This document shows positions 37,847-51,500 of a stretch of DNA of 64,000 bases, piece by piece. Every line of letters begins with the position of its first letter. Position 1 is the first letter of the stretch. Location: contig NC_085110.1 in NCBI RefSeq assembly GCF_030269925.1, positions 4,588,001 through 4,652,000 on the forward strand. Reading direction: 5' to 3'. Under the pieces are notes generated by a model. The model did not search any database, had not been told where the DNA came from, and was given only the letters and a program-made list of their open reading frames with translations. A program made the translations under genes and the position numbers. The DNA comes from Bombyx mori (taxonomy: Eukaryota > Arthropoda > Insecta > Lepidoptera > Bombycidae).

Positions 37847-40800
37847 GTAATTGGATTCCAAGCTGGACACACTCGAACACGAAGGAGCTGACTTACTAGA
37901 CGTCACGTTTTGGAATCCATTTTGAAAGTCAGATTTTACTAAAGTGTTTTTATCGTTGACTAAACTCATCTCGCGCTTAAATATTTCGCCGAAAGTATTG
38001 TGTACTGTAAAATTCAAACAAACACGGTTTTAAATTTAAAACTGCTGTCGAATGCGAAGACAATTAGTATACTCTACATTCAAAGTTCGAATCACATTTT
38101 AATCATTAGTTTCTTGCAGGCAGAAAACGTAACACAATCGAACGACGCGATCAAACGCCTGACGTTAATATTATAGTATCTGTATGCTTAGTGCGAGTTT
38201 TTTAACGTTCTCGATAGCGTAAAAGTTAGCTCATATTTGTATGGAATGTGATCGTTCGCCTACGTTTGCTGCTAGGGGCGCTGTTCCAACTGCACACAAA
38301 ATTCGGTTAACTTTTACGCTATCGAGAACGTTAAAAAACTCGCACTAAGCACTGACTCTGGTATCTTAAATATTGACCTGATGACAGGGTATAGCTATGT
38401 TCCTTTTGAGGTTAAGCGTCCACTAAATACAAATTTGTAAAAAAGATCTAGAACATTCTAAAAAAATTATACAGTTACCAAAGTTAAATTCGGAATTGGA
38501 ACTACAATAGTTTGGTTGGTTGCTACGTGTTTAATTTAAAGAAAACCAACCTTTTGTCAGAAAACGCAAAGGATTTTCTTTACTTGAACGATTTTCATCT
38601 GAATCGCTTAAAGTTGTGACATTCGTTTTGTGTAATACTTTTAAAACTGACACCTGTTTAAAATTCTGAAACAATTAATGACTCTTTCAATTGCATTTTC
38701 CGACTTACATCAGATGCTCCCCCCGATCCATTAACGGTGCTTTTAGGCACCACAAACACCGGTCACCGTCCTCGTCAAACCCGTCGCTGGCGACGAAGGG
38801 CACGACGAGCGAATTAACCCATAGACACAGCCCACTGAGTTTCTCGCCGGATCTTCACAGTGGGTCGCGTTTCCGATCCGGTGGTAGATTCTGCAAAGCA
38901 CTGCTCTTGCTAGGGTCAGTGCTAGCAACACTCTGGCTTGAGCCCCGTGAGCCTACACACGTTATGGTGAAGCTGAAATAGCCTCTCAAGGCTATCACCA
39001 CAGGTAGGAAAAAAAAAACAGGTGCAGACGAGATCTGTCTTAAATATAAAAGAAAAAATATGGGTTTGATGAAGGAAACGAAAGCGAATATTGATCTTTG
39101 TACCACTGGCAACTTTACTGGCGCGAAAGAGTGTCCAATCAAAGCTATGCAGTATTTTACCTTATTGCAACAATTTTTCATCGTTATCACCATTTCTGAT
39201 TCCAAATTGTTTACTGAATTTCCATCCTCGACACTGTCATCGAAAGGCTTTGGCAGCGGTGATAGATCATCCATTTCAAAACCACTGCGGCTTTTGTTGT
39301 ACAAAGCATATTTCCACGGGTGGGTTTCATATATATTGCGCAGTTCAATTTTTAGCGAATCATTCTCCGCTTTTAGTTTTTGGATTTCGTTCAAATGAGA
39401 ATCACATTTCTGGTGTACGTTATCAATATGCTCCTTGTCGAATGTTAATGGTTCAACGTCTTTTAAAAAATCGTTAGCTTCGCAAGCAACGTCGACCAAG
39501 TCCAACCTGACAGAAGTAGACTTATTCAATTTTCGTCGCGTTTTTCTACGCCCGACTGTTGAAGATTTTTTATTGCATTCTCTGTTCAAATTGACCTGAC
39601 GAGATGTATTTTTTACGTTCATAGTTTCGTCGACCTTTTCACGATCAACAGCTCGAGAAAGCACAAGATCAACAGCACTTTTGGGTGCTTTAGAAGAATT
39701 TTTGTTTGAATATGGCGTAGTTTTTTTTATAAGTAACACATCGTCGACGATGTCTTTCTGCCATGTTCTAGTAAGAGATCTAATGCTCTCAACGCGAATG
39801 TAAGTAGCTGGATGCAGTGTGGATTGCTCACGGTTAGAAGTTTCTATATGAAACAGTTTTTCAATAATAATTTTCCAAAACATTTTTATGGTTTTTAATA
39901 CTTCCAAGCATTTATCGCAAGGCCAATGGCTCGTTTCGAATTCTTCCTATAAAAGCGTACAATAAAATATATTAAAGCCAAAACAAAAAAGTTAAATTCT
40001 TGCTGGATCGATCGATAAAAACTATCCTAATGTTACAAACAAATATTTCATGGCCTCCTTTATCCTAAAACCGTGTCTAACTGTATCTATCTAACCGGTG
40101 TAATCCCTATTACGACCAATAGGCATCAAAACGAAAATCCCTTTCTGCGTCTTGAGCAAGTCTCTATAACAACCTCATGAAATCAATGTCGTAAGAATAT
40201 TGGATAACAGCAGAAATAGATTGAGAGATCCATGTGCGGGATCTGTGCCTATTAGTTACCTACTTTAACAAGAAAATCTTGCACGCTTTGGTTGTTCTTC
40301 AGACATTCCTTCATGATGTGACTAGAAGTGCAGATGGTATCAAGCACGATTTTAGACTTGCAGTTGGGTTGACATCGAGGCGCTAACTGAAAAACAAAAT
40401 CTATTACAATATATTAAAAAACAAAGGCTGTATTAAAGTGCCGTTCTTATTATTAAGCCAAACTAAATAATTAGGTAATTATACCACAATTTTATTGGTT
40501 CTTGTTATCTCGTTATTACCATCGCACCGCCCGCCACCGGAGTAGAGTTCATCCATACTACCTGTAGCCACTGCGGTCATCCACAATGCGTCTCCAGAGG
40601 TCTTTTTTGCCACGTACCATCCAGCTATGGAATGAGCTCCCCTCCACGGTGTTTCGGGAGCTTGTGGAGAGTATTAAGCGGTAGGCAGCGGCTTGGCTCT
40701 GCCCCTAGTATTACTGAAGTCCATGGGCGACGGTAACCACTCACCATCGGATGGGTGGTATGCTCGTCTGCAAACAAGAACAATAAAAAAAATTATACGC

Positions 40801-41387
40801 GTGCATATTTTCAAGTTCATCTTACAGTTGGTTATATTTACGTTACAAGATTACGTTAATAGATAAGTACAATTGAAGCTAATCAAATATTATTCAATGA
40901 GGACGAAAATCTTCATAACATAAGACTCCCATCTTTCTCTAAAGTTCGAGGTCTCGACGGTCTATTCTGGCTTCTGTCTAACTAGTGGGCGTGCTCGTGG
41001 AACTCCTGAAAGAATCTGTTATTAACTGCCCTAGCAAGAACAGTGATCTACAATCGTGAAGATCGGGCCAGAAACTCAGTGATTGCGCTGTTACCGTATT
41101 CATTCGCCCACATAAGCAACAAGAATCCCTTTCCATGTCGATCTGTTATAATTTCTACTAACCCTTCCACTGGTCTTACAAGTCATGATTTTCAATAATG
41201 TGACCAAAGTGCGAACCGATATGATATACACCGGCATATCAGACCTCATCCAATCTCTAAGATACCGATCGCGCGCCTTTTCATCGTGGCTCCAAGCCCT
41301 GAGGTCCGTACAGGATTTGTACGATTTAATTTTACCTTCGCTACGTCCGAAAATGTGCGAATTGATGTTATTCACTGAATAATTCAT
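37847..41387 (-). CDS. unrecognised protein, head-to-head paralogue of the 42.6-57.6 kb coiled-coil gene (3' end not resolved)
   Basis: Exons in order: 41387-41180, 40382-40264, 39946-39161, 38665-38551, 38004-37847, all phase-compatible, giving 462 codons with no stop. The last donor (GTAAGT) points to a further exon I could not find; reading through it stops after five codons. The N-terminus has EGKIKSYKSCTDLRAWSH, related to EGKLKAYASCTDARAWSH in the plus-strand gene starting 1.2 kb away. CQPNC (73-77) parallels CEPYC in that gene. Exon 3 (110-371) is basic then coiled-coil (IQKLKAENDSLKIELRNIYE). Function unknown; a structural or centrosome-like role is a guess. The start ATG 41387 is chosen because it places the shared motif at residue 17; a GTG-led extension is open upstream. 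Exon 2 needs the second AG of a CAGTTAG tandem acceptor to keep frame. Confidence 0.7.
38185..38351. mobile_element. MITE (family D) with perfect 44-bp inverted ends
   Basis: The arms 38185-38228 and 38308-38351 are exact inverses, starting TGCTTAGTGCGAG. The 79-bp core has GCTAGGGGCGCTGTT. This is the best-preserved copy of the family here. It lies in an intron of the minus-strand gene. Confidence 0.85.
38710..39018 (+). repeat. Bm1-like SINE (family C), near full length
   Basis: It runs from CCCCGATCCATTAACGGTGC to AGGTAGG plus a poly-A, antisense in the intron between exons 3 and 4 of the minus-strand gene. Confidence 0.8.
40578..40793 (+). mobile_element. non-LTR retrotransposon 3' end, family A
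   Basis: It contains the end of ORF2 (CCAGCTATGGAATGAGCTCC) followed by the family A untranslated end and an AATAAAAAAAA tail. It lies in intron 1 of the minus-strand gene. Confidence 0.7.
41020..41090 (-). repeat. Bm1-like SINE fragment
   Basis: CTGCCCTAGCAAGAACAGTG followed by GAAACTCAGTG matches a short stretch of family C in inverse orientation. Confidence 0.4.
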
Positions 41388-42597
41388 TGAGTTTTGATTT
41401 TCATATTGCCCATACTCACTAATATTGTCTTTTTGCACAGTGATTTTGAATAAAAGTATTGACGTACCTAACTAATTTTTATTTTTGACAATGACATTTG
41501 TGTATCTGTATAAAATATAATAGAAAGAACTGTACACTCTGCTCTATAAACTCCTCTCTCTATTTTATTATGTGCATACCTTCATTATTTTAAGATGGCT
41601 AAGCTTGAGTTTCGATAAGAGGTATCGTGAGCTTGCACAACATCGAACCAATTTTCGCCGCGCAGTAATAATTTGTATGACAACTTACTTTTCATTGAAC
41701 GTACTTAACACGAGAGGAACTCTAACTAATATGTACATAAAGTTATTTAATTGAATGTTTTAACTATCTCTAAGCAATTTTCATAGGCATTTTAATAGAA
41801 AAAGAAAAAGCAGCCGATTAACTCCTGAAAAATCATTTTGTACCATGAATGTAAAGCAGATCGTAACGGCGCCATCTCTGACCAGCCCGATAATGTACTT
41901 AAGCAAATCGCAAAGTGCAAGTTCATAGAAATACAGAGACAGGTTGAGTTTTTGTTGACACAAAGTATATTGAAGAGGTATTGTAACTATACTCGATACC
42001 TTAGAACTTACATCTCAAAGTGGGTGGCGCATTTACGTCGTAGATGTCTATGGGCTCCAGTAACAACTTAACAACAGGTGGGTTGTGAGCTCGTCCAACA
42101 ATCTAGTAATAAAAAAAAGGTTTTAAAATGAGAATAGGGAAGACAACGAAATTTAACAAACTCACAAATTCTAGATTGCAATGGGCGAGTTGAACCATAA
42201 TCATTTAATGACTTCATATTTCTGCATGCTTGTGGCGATTTCTGTAAGTTTTCTGTGTTCCAGTTAATTATTTTGACCCAACAATTTCTTTAAGTTCTTC
42301 GTAGTATCCTGCCGAAAAAACTTAGCCTGAACAATAAGGTGTAATATTCAATTTTGACTTATGAACTAAATTATTTAAAAATTGACATTCCACGTTTGTC
42401 ATCCCAGCTCGATTTCTAATGGCGTTGCCAAAATATTTTGTATGATTTTGTACATTTATTTTTTTCGTTAGTCATAAAAATAAGTTTATAATCATATAAT
42501 AATAATCTAATCTTCAATACATTATCTTATTAGAATGTGTCGAATAAATCGAGGATTGGCGTAGATCGCAACAAATCCGAGTCACTGGTACCAAAAA
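41388..42597. promoter_or_regulatory. shared upstream region between divergent paralogues
   Basis: 1.2 kb separates the two start codons, so the region should hold both promoters or one bidirectional promoter. No clear TATA box was seen. A truncated family B copy (41981-42118) sits inside it. Confidence 0.45.
41981..42118 (+). repeat. truncated family B repeat
   Basis: The 3' half only, from GTAACTATACTCGATACC to the A tail. Confidence 0.7.
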
Positions 42598-45500
42598 ATG
42601 TCTTTCATTACGAAAAGGGAACGTGTTTTCAAGGAGTTCGACTTGTTTGATTTGCCATCGAGGAACGAAGGTAAACTGAAGGCATACGCATCATGCACGG
42701 ACGCGAGAGCTTGGTCACACTTCTGTTCAGATAAAACCGAACATTTAGTTGAAATAATAAAGAGGAACAATGAAAGATGCAGACCAAAATACGTGCCAAC
42801 TGATGTTATTGTCGACACGCTTATGGTCGCTAAAAACACTGAAATTGCACGACTCAAACGAAAAATCGAAGAGTTCGAACAAATGCTAGCAGCTTACGAC
42901 CAACTGGAACTGTCTTGTGAACAAAAATGCGAAATAGCTAATGCTGTAAGGACATTCCACTAAATTAATTATTTAGCTTTAATCAATAGATTATGGAAAA
43001 TTACAACTTTTACTGGTGGTAGGACCTCTTGTGAGTCCGCGCGGATGGGTACCACCACCCTGCCTATTTCTGCCGTGAAGCAGTTTCGGTTTGAAGGCTG
43101 GGGCAGCCGTTGAAACTATACGTGAGACCTTAGAACTTATATCTCAAGGTGGGTGGCGCATTTACGTTGTGGATGTCTATGGGCGTCAATAACCACTTAA
43201 CACCAGGTGGGCTTTGAGCTCGTCCACCCATCTAAGCAATAAATAAATAAAAAGAAATATTAAACGATATATTCTAAAGAAATTTCTAGTGATTATATAT
43301 TTTGTATTTTCACAGCACGCCACCATAAAAGCAGCCAATAAGGAACTGGAGGATATGGTAAAAAGCCCATTTACTTTTCAAATTAACTTAATTTAGTATT
43401 CTTCTACTAAAAAATCAAATAAATTTTCAGTTTTTGGATTTGAACCTCTCTGGCTTCACAGAGGTAAGTAACTGTACATTGCGAATGTATTGATCCATTA
43501 CTTTTAAAAATCAATATTTGATTGTGAATTTTGTTACAGATCGATTCCGAAGCATTTGAGGTACGTAATTATTTGCTTTTGTAATTCGAGGAATAAAACA
43601 AAATTAAAAAAAAACTTTTTTTTAAATAAATGTTAACAGTGAGTCATGTGAAGTTGGGTCTACGTTGATCCAGCTGATATTCTGATTTAAATTACCGCCT
43701 ATTTCACATCGACCATCAATAGAAGAATAGCATAGCATAGTAGAAATTAGTTTAAGGCTTATGTTTTTAAACAAGATTAGAGTACAGCCACTGCGTAAGG
43801 CATTTAGGAAAATAATGTTGCTGTTGATGTCAATGAAATGTGACGCAGATATACGCCGCTTAGATAATGAATTCCAGTGATTAATGATTTTCTTCTATAA
43901 TTGCAGACAGGGAAATCAAGAGGCGATGAGGTAAGAAAGATTTTTTCTGTGCTACTTCTAGAATTGGAATTTTCCAGCAGCTATTTCATTATTTTCATTA
44001 TTTTCAGCTCACTAAATACAGAATGGATGAGGTGAATATTATTATTTTATTAATCTTAGTTGCATAATTTTCAGACGAACTAATTTCCCAGTAATGGCTG
44101 TGCGGTTAACATGTTTCATGTTGGCCTATGCAGGTATTCAAAGCCTGTATATCAAGTGTTTTTGCCCGAAAATAACCTTTTTTTTTCTGTATTAACTAAT
44201 TAAAAAGTATTTCTTATTTTAAGTCAAAGGATCTACTAATTTGAGCTCATAACGGACTGAGCTACCATTGTCTGAATCCATCTTGATAAAGAAGCCAAGC
44301 ATGCGCGGAGTTACGCTAACATTTATCCTTAACTTTTCTTTTTCAGACTCCAAAATCGAAGGACGAGGTAAAAAAAACGTTGCATATGTACAACAGAATA
44401 TAATTTCAATGTTTTTATTAATTTAACTATAATTAAATAATATTTGAACAGTGGACATATGACAAAGAAAATCGCCCAAGATTGGAAACTAAAGGCAATC
44501 AAGCTGGCTTCTCTTGCCCCTGTGACGCTAGTACATGTGAGCCTTTCAAATTAATTATATAAACGTAGACATACGGAATAGATATTCATTTTCCATTTAC
44601 TATTTATAAATTCGTGTAATTTTCGATAATTTATTACTCAAATAGATATTGTGTGGCAATCTCTCAGCAATAAAGAATTAGCCAAAAACTTAAGGCTAAA
44701 CAAAATTTCGTTACAGTAATCATAAATTCTCATTATATTCACAATAATGTAATTAGGTTTTTTTAAGGAAGAAAGGATTGATGGTAGTCTGGAGGCCTTT
44801 CCAGTTAGCTGGTGCTCAGCCAACAGCAGGGGAATTACGTTTTATACACTGCTTGCTCTATCTTCACGAATTCACGGCCTAGCTAATTCGCAGTGGTTAT
44901 TGAAGCATATACATAGGACAGCATGAACTGGTGACCCACCTCGTGTTCTCAGTAGTCTCATTATATTCTATTGTTTTTTTAAATTATTTTATTGTTTTAT
45001 TGTTAAAACAACAATAATAATAAAAAAACGTAATAATATAGATAAAGATCAAGCCCCCGTTTGATGGCAAACACGTCGGTTATATTTATAATTACTTATG
45101 GAAATTGTTATCTAACAAGGTATTTGAAATCTATCATATTTGCATCACACCACACTTATAAACTGGGTACCTCTATACCTTAGTTTTTACGCCACGGACG
45201 CACAATTAAGCCTCTGAGTGTAAACTATCTCAAAATGATTTTCAGCCGCCACTGATCCGAGGATTGAAGAAATGAAAGAAACTATCATAACGAAAGATGC
45301 TAAATTGAGCGCAATGCAAAACACGATTGCTGTATGTAGAACTCAGTATTCTGAAATCTATTACTTATTTTATATGTTATTTGTAGTTTAAATTTAAATT
45401 GGTTGAAGGTCATGGAAAACGATGTTTGTGAGCCGTATTGTATTTATGCTCATATTTACACGGCTTTAGAGAAAATATTTGGAATACTCTGTCAAAATGA

Positions 45501-48500
45501 TAAATACAAACAGTACTTGGATTTATTGGTAAGTTGGACCATAAAACATCGTCTACTTGAGTACGATTTATGTATTAAGTTACAATTAGGTAATAATTTC
45601 AGACCACTGGAAAAGATATTCGAAATATTGACTTGAAAGGGAAAATTTTGTTTAAACTGAAAGTACTTGAAAAATTTAGTCTTGCGCTAATTGCACCGTG
45701 CTCTCAGAATCATAATAATACAGCTCCAGATGATTGTCCTTGTTACAAAACACAAATCGTTGCACGTCTTGAAACTACCTACGCACTTTCATCAGAAACT
45801 AACCAACCGAACCTTGATAATAAAAGAGCGCTACTTATCGCCGATATAATGGATAATGAGGAAATGAAAGAAATATTAAGCAGAGAGAGTGCAAACCTTG
45901 ACGATGAAGATGTATTGCAAAATGACAACTTAGACGAGGATACCTGTAGTATTGATGGTGAGAATTTAAAGCGCCTGAAGAACCTACAAGAGAATTATAA
46001 CGATTTGATGGTATGCTACGAAAATTTGAAGCACGAGAGGAACTGCTTGCAACTAAAATGTCATAAATATGATGAACTGGAATGTGAACTTCAAGCTTTA
46101 CGCGCAAGAATTAGAGAATACAATGCACTGTGGTCCGAAAAAGAATATTTTAGAAAAAGATCGGTAGACCTTGATGATTTAAAGGAACATTACTTAGTTC
46201 TATCTAACGAAACATCAAATTTAGAAACTAAGCTTAAAAGCGAAATGGAAATCAATAAAATTAAAACGGAAGCAATGGAAGGATTAAGAAAAGACAATAT
46301 TGCACTTGAGAAAAAAATAAATGAAATTGAAATATCGTTTGAAAAGGAACGAAACACATTAGAATGTAAACTAAAAGAAACAGAATGTAAAGTTATGTGC
46401 CAAGAGCAACAAATCAAAAGCTTAAATGTCCAAATTGACAAATTGATCGAGCAAGAGGTGTGTAAGTTCGATTAAAGCATTTCAATAATTTATTGTTTAA
46501 TAAGTTTCATGTGTCAGTCGAGTTTGCTAGTCATGCCACTATATCGTATTTTTGTTAAAGCTACATCTAAATAATGTTGTATTTATTACAATAACTAAAC
46601 AATTACCAATAATCTGCTTCTAATTTGCACTTGCTATAATTGTAAATAATCTTAATTAAAAAGTGTGGAATCATTTTTTTTTGTATAGCTGTGTGTCTGG
46701 TAATTGCGTATTTAACTTAATAATATTACCGACAGGATTATTCTAACAGCGTTAATTCTGATAAAAATGCGTTATCATTACTGAATCAAATTGAATCGTT
46801 AAAAGAGGAAGTATTTAACCTTAAAGATGCACTCTGCTATGGCGAAGAAGAAAGACAGACTGCTTTGAGAGATTTTCAAGATAATCTCAAAATAATTAAT
46901 GATTTGAAACTTGAGATTGAGGATTGGAAAAGTATGTTTATCTATTAATATCTGTTGAACTCTCGTGATGCTACCTGTGACAATCATTAAGCAAATGAAA
47001 TACAGTTCTTCTTGAATAGATTCGTGATGTGTGCTGTTTGCATTGCAAGCTTTGCTAGAAGAAATAACAACTACTTTTAAAAGTTTCAAAAGCGATGAAC
47101 AAATGCATATAGTACATACCTACATATATAAGGAGGTAGACATCCATTCTTTGCTTTTTAGTTATTTAAATTTATTAACTACTCTTACTTCCAGATAAAT
47201 GTGAAAAGATAATGCAGCAAAATGACGAATTAGAAAGGTTTACGGAAAATTACGGACTAGAAGTGCGAAAACTCACCGAAGAAAATAAAAACTTATTGCA
47301 AGAAAATGAAGAAAAATGTTTGGCAGTAGAAAATTTAATGAATATTGTCAATACGAAATCTAAAGAAATAGACCATCTGATATCAGAAATCGATCACAAA
47401 AATATTATTAACAATAATCTCATAACACAAGTCGAATCACACGCCAGTACCATAGAAATTTTAGAAAGTGAAAAAACGAGAACTTTGACTTCACTTGAAA
47501 TTTCCAAATGTGAAAGTCAAGAACTATTAAAACGAACACAAGATTACGAAAATTTAGTACATCAAAACAATGAACTGTCAAAAGAGCTTAGCGATCAAGT
47601 AGAAGAATATAATATGCTAAAAGAACAATTTGAAAGATTGACTAAGGATAATGAAAAACTACAATATGAGCTACACGAAATTGAAAAACTTCAGGAAATC
47701 AATAAAGCTTGTACAGATGAAATTGCTAAATTGAAAGATGAAAGAGATCACTTGAAAACGTCGTTAGTGCTAACAAAAAAAGAAAGTGAGGTTCTAGATC
47801 AAAAATTAATGGAATTCGAAAATTTAAGGCAACAATTCCACAACTTAAGGGAATCCGAGCAAAAACTATCTATAGACAAATATCAAACAGAAAATTTACT
47901 TGGAGATGAAAATAGCGAGCAAGATACTGCTGGAGAATCAATCCAATTATACAGTAGAGAAAGTAGTATTTCAATTAAAAAACTATACGACACAGAAAAT
48001 TTAAAAGAGGATATTTTAAGTTATCATGAATCTTATCAAAACTTAAAAAATGAAAACCTCAATTTGAAGACAATCATTTCGAATCTCGAAAAAGAAAAAA
48101 TAAACCTCATTGATCAAATTAGTAATTTAAGGCATGAAAATGAAAAACGTCTTCATACAGATGGTCTTGTTTCTGAATTGGAAGAAGAATTGAATAGCAT
48201 AAACAAAACATATGAATTGTTGATGATAGAAAAAAATAAATCTGAATTGTATTTGGAAGATAAAAACAAAGAAGTAATTAACTTGCAAAATCAATTAGAA
48301 AGTCGAATTGCCGAAAACAAACAACTCCGTCAACAATTAATAGAACTGGATTCTGAATTTTTTATTTCGAAGAACAATTTCAAATCGATTGAAACAGAAA
48401 ATGACGAACTTCAGAAGGAAAATGAGAAATTAACTGTATCGATTAGAAAATTTGAAAGTGACCTTAATCTATTACAAAAAGAATATGAGGCGGTGAAGAT

Positions 48501-51500
48501 GGAGAGGAATCAAATCGAAAAAGTATATGAAACGCTCCTGGTAGACTTGAATACAGTTAAGAAAGAAAATGAAGAGCTTGCCCAACAAAGTCAAACATTG
48601 TTTTCTCACAATGACGACTTGGAAAATGCTTTAATTATGGAAAGATCACTGGTAAGAACTTTATAAAAGCCCTTTCTAATTATTGTCCTTCAACAATAGT
48701 GTTCTACGCCAACGACAAGAAGAAACTCTAACTAGAATTTTCTGCATAAATACATAATTGCTTTAAAGAAAATTTCCCTTTGAAATCGGAAACAGTAAAT
48801 AAATCTCCAAGTTGCGTTTCTTAAATAAAACCATAAATGTTCTTAGCCATTTTCAGCTTTTTTTTTATTGCCCGAGTAGGCAGACGAGCATACGGCCCAC
48901 CTGATGGTGAGTGGTTACCGTCGCCCATGGACTTCAGCAATGACAGGGGCAGAGCCAAGCCGCTGCTTACAATTATTATTTTTTTGTAAAGAAAAATGCT
49001 TAAGTTATACCAAATAGGACATGTTTTCAGGTAAAGTTAAAACCAGAATTCCTAGAAAATTCATATGAGGAAATTATTCGAGAAATTATAGAGTTGAAAG
49101 ACCAAAAAATTGGAACTCAAAATAAGATAAGGGAACTAATGGATAAATTAGAGGAATCAGTACGTATTTATAAACTTGGACTACTAATATTCAATTAAAC
49201 ATTCAATTTAGCGCAAGGGCGGATCCAGCTTTGGCGCCAGGAGGGGGTCACATAGTCAAATTTAGATGCGTTCGTTCCCAGAAGTTTGCCATTATACAAA
49301 GTTATTATATTATATTAAATTAATTAAATATTGAAGGTACAGATTTTATGTAACTACATAGTTACATAAAATTTGTATGGTGGCAAAATATATAAATAAG
49401 TTCATTATATTCAATTAGTGGTCCGCCTAAGTCCTGGAACCAGCTCAGGGGGTGGTCATGACCCCCATGACCCCCCCCCCTGGATCCGCTATTGATTTAG
49501 CGCTTATTTATAAAGGAAATAAAGGAGAATACATACAAATCATATAATTAATTAGGCAGGTCCAATCATGGTGAATTACATCTAGTGCAAATCATATCCG
49601 GGGCTCATAGACACCATAACTTTAATTTCGCTATCTTAAGACGAAGTCACAATTAAATTATTGGTAAAATAAGAATTTTACTATGATAGATGTTCTCATA
49701 CAAGATAGCAAACGAAACAAGCTATAAAATTTCCAAAAATTTTCACTAAATGCAATCGGCTTTTCGCCCATTCTAAATCAACCGTCCATTTATTTACGAT
49801 CTTGTCGAACTAAAACCCAAATAATATGAAAATCCAATTACAACTTTTGTCAGATGTTTTCTTATTTCAATTTAATTTAAGGTTTTATAAATTATTCTCA
49901 TTTCATTTCCTCATAATAGTAATTACGATTTGTTGAAAGTCATTAGTAGGTTACTACAGTTCATTATTTGTTCATATGTTGTCATGGATAGTGGAAATTT
50001 ATATAAATTTGGATTACTTATTTATTAAATAAATTAAATTAATAAACAGTAATAATATTGAGAATTTTTTCTTAGGAATACATCATTTTAAAATTAACTG
50101 AAGAGGTTGTAGCTCGCAATCACAAGATTATAATATTAGAGAATCATATCAATGAGGTTGAAGACGAAGTCAGAAGATTGCAAGTATGCGTAAGTGATGC
50201 TATAATTGCTGGAGAACAAATTAGAGAAAACAGTATTCAGAAAATCGATGAATCTGTCAAAGCAGTACATGCACACCGTAAGTTTTTTTTTGTAATCTAA
50301 AGGTAGTTTTTAGTAATAATATCAATTTTAGTTAAATTTATAAAATAAACAAACAGGATGTTTTAAAATGTTTTCTTCGTTTTTAAATTTTAGATTCCAA
50401 AGCTACTCACAACATAAGAATGGAACTTGATAAATTGAAAAATGAGAACATTTTACTAGAGCAAAAATTATCGAATACAAAATTAGATTACTCAGATTCA
50501 TTCAATAGCAGGAATGAAATATTATCAAATATGAATCGTCTTCAAAATGACAATGAAATAATTATTACCGATATTAAACAAATAGAATTGGAATATATTG
50601 GTGACAGTGAATTATCACCTGAAAAGTGTGATGCAGTAGACGTTTTACATTCATTGGAAAGGATCCGTAATTATATGGAAACAAAAAAATCTAAAAACAT
50701 AATTTTAGAGCAAACTTTACTAAAAGTCCAATCATCTTCGCAGTTGCTACTCTGTAAAGCAGATGAAGGAAAGAGAATAGTCGAAGTTGAAAAACAAAAG
50801 ATCATAACTGAAAAGGAGGAAGCTATAAAGCAAAGACAAGATTTAGAAGCAAGTCTTTTAGATTTAAAGCAGAAGTTAGAAAAACAGATTTCCACGGATC
50901 AAGATGTAATAAAAGATTTAGAAGCAGAAATTTTAAACAAAGATCTCATTATTAATAACATAAATAAGTCTACAGAAAGTTATATAACAGAACTTAAAAA
51001 TGATATAAATTCATGGCAAGAACTCTATGAAAATGCAACACGAGAATTAAAACATTTACAAGAGCAATTACAAAGCATTTCAGATGAAAATAATAAATAC
51101 TTTCAAGAAATTATGACAGCAAATAAACAATTAGAGGTAAAAAGCAAAGAGATTTCAAGTCTTCAAAAATCTTTAGAAGACATACAAAATCAAACAAGTC
51201 ATTTTATTGAAGTAAATAATTTAAAATTAGAAGAAAAATCCGAAGAAATTGCTGAGCTACAAAAGACGATTGAAAAAATAAAAAATCGCTCCTTCACATG
51301 TATTGGAACAAATACATCTGGTATAAATTTAGTACGTGACGACAATCTAGAAATAAAACAAGATAAAGCCCAACAAGTGGATGGAAACGTTAACATCAAC
51401 ATCAAAGAAAATCGTGATAGAACAGCCTTGGAGAAATTATTTTATGAACGTTCTTATCAAAAATTACAAACTTTAAAGGCCATTCAGGTCACAAACATAA

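Noticed and set aside
38855..39160. C-terminal extension of the minus-strand exon 39946-39161
   Set aside because: Beyond the GTAAAA donor at 39160 the frame runs through hydrophobic intron sequence into a Bm1-like SINE; a phase-compatible exon follows at 38665.
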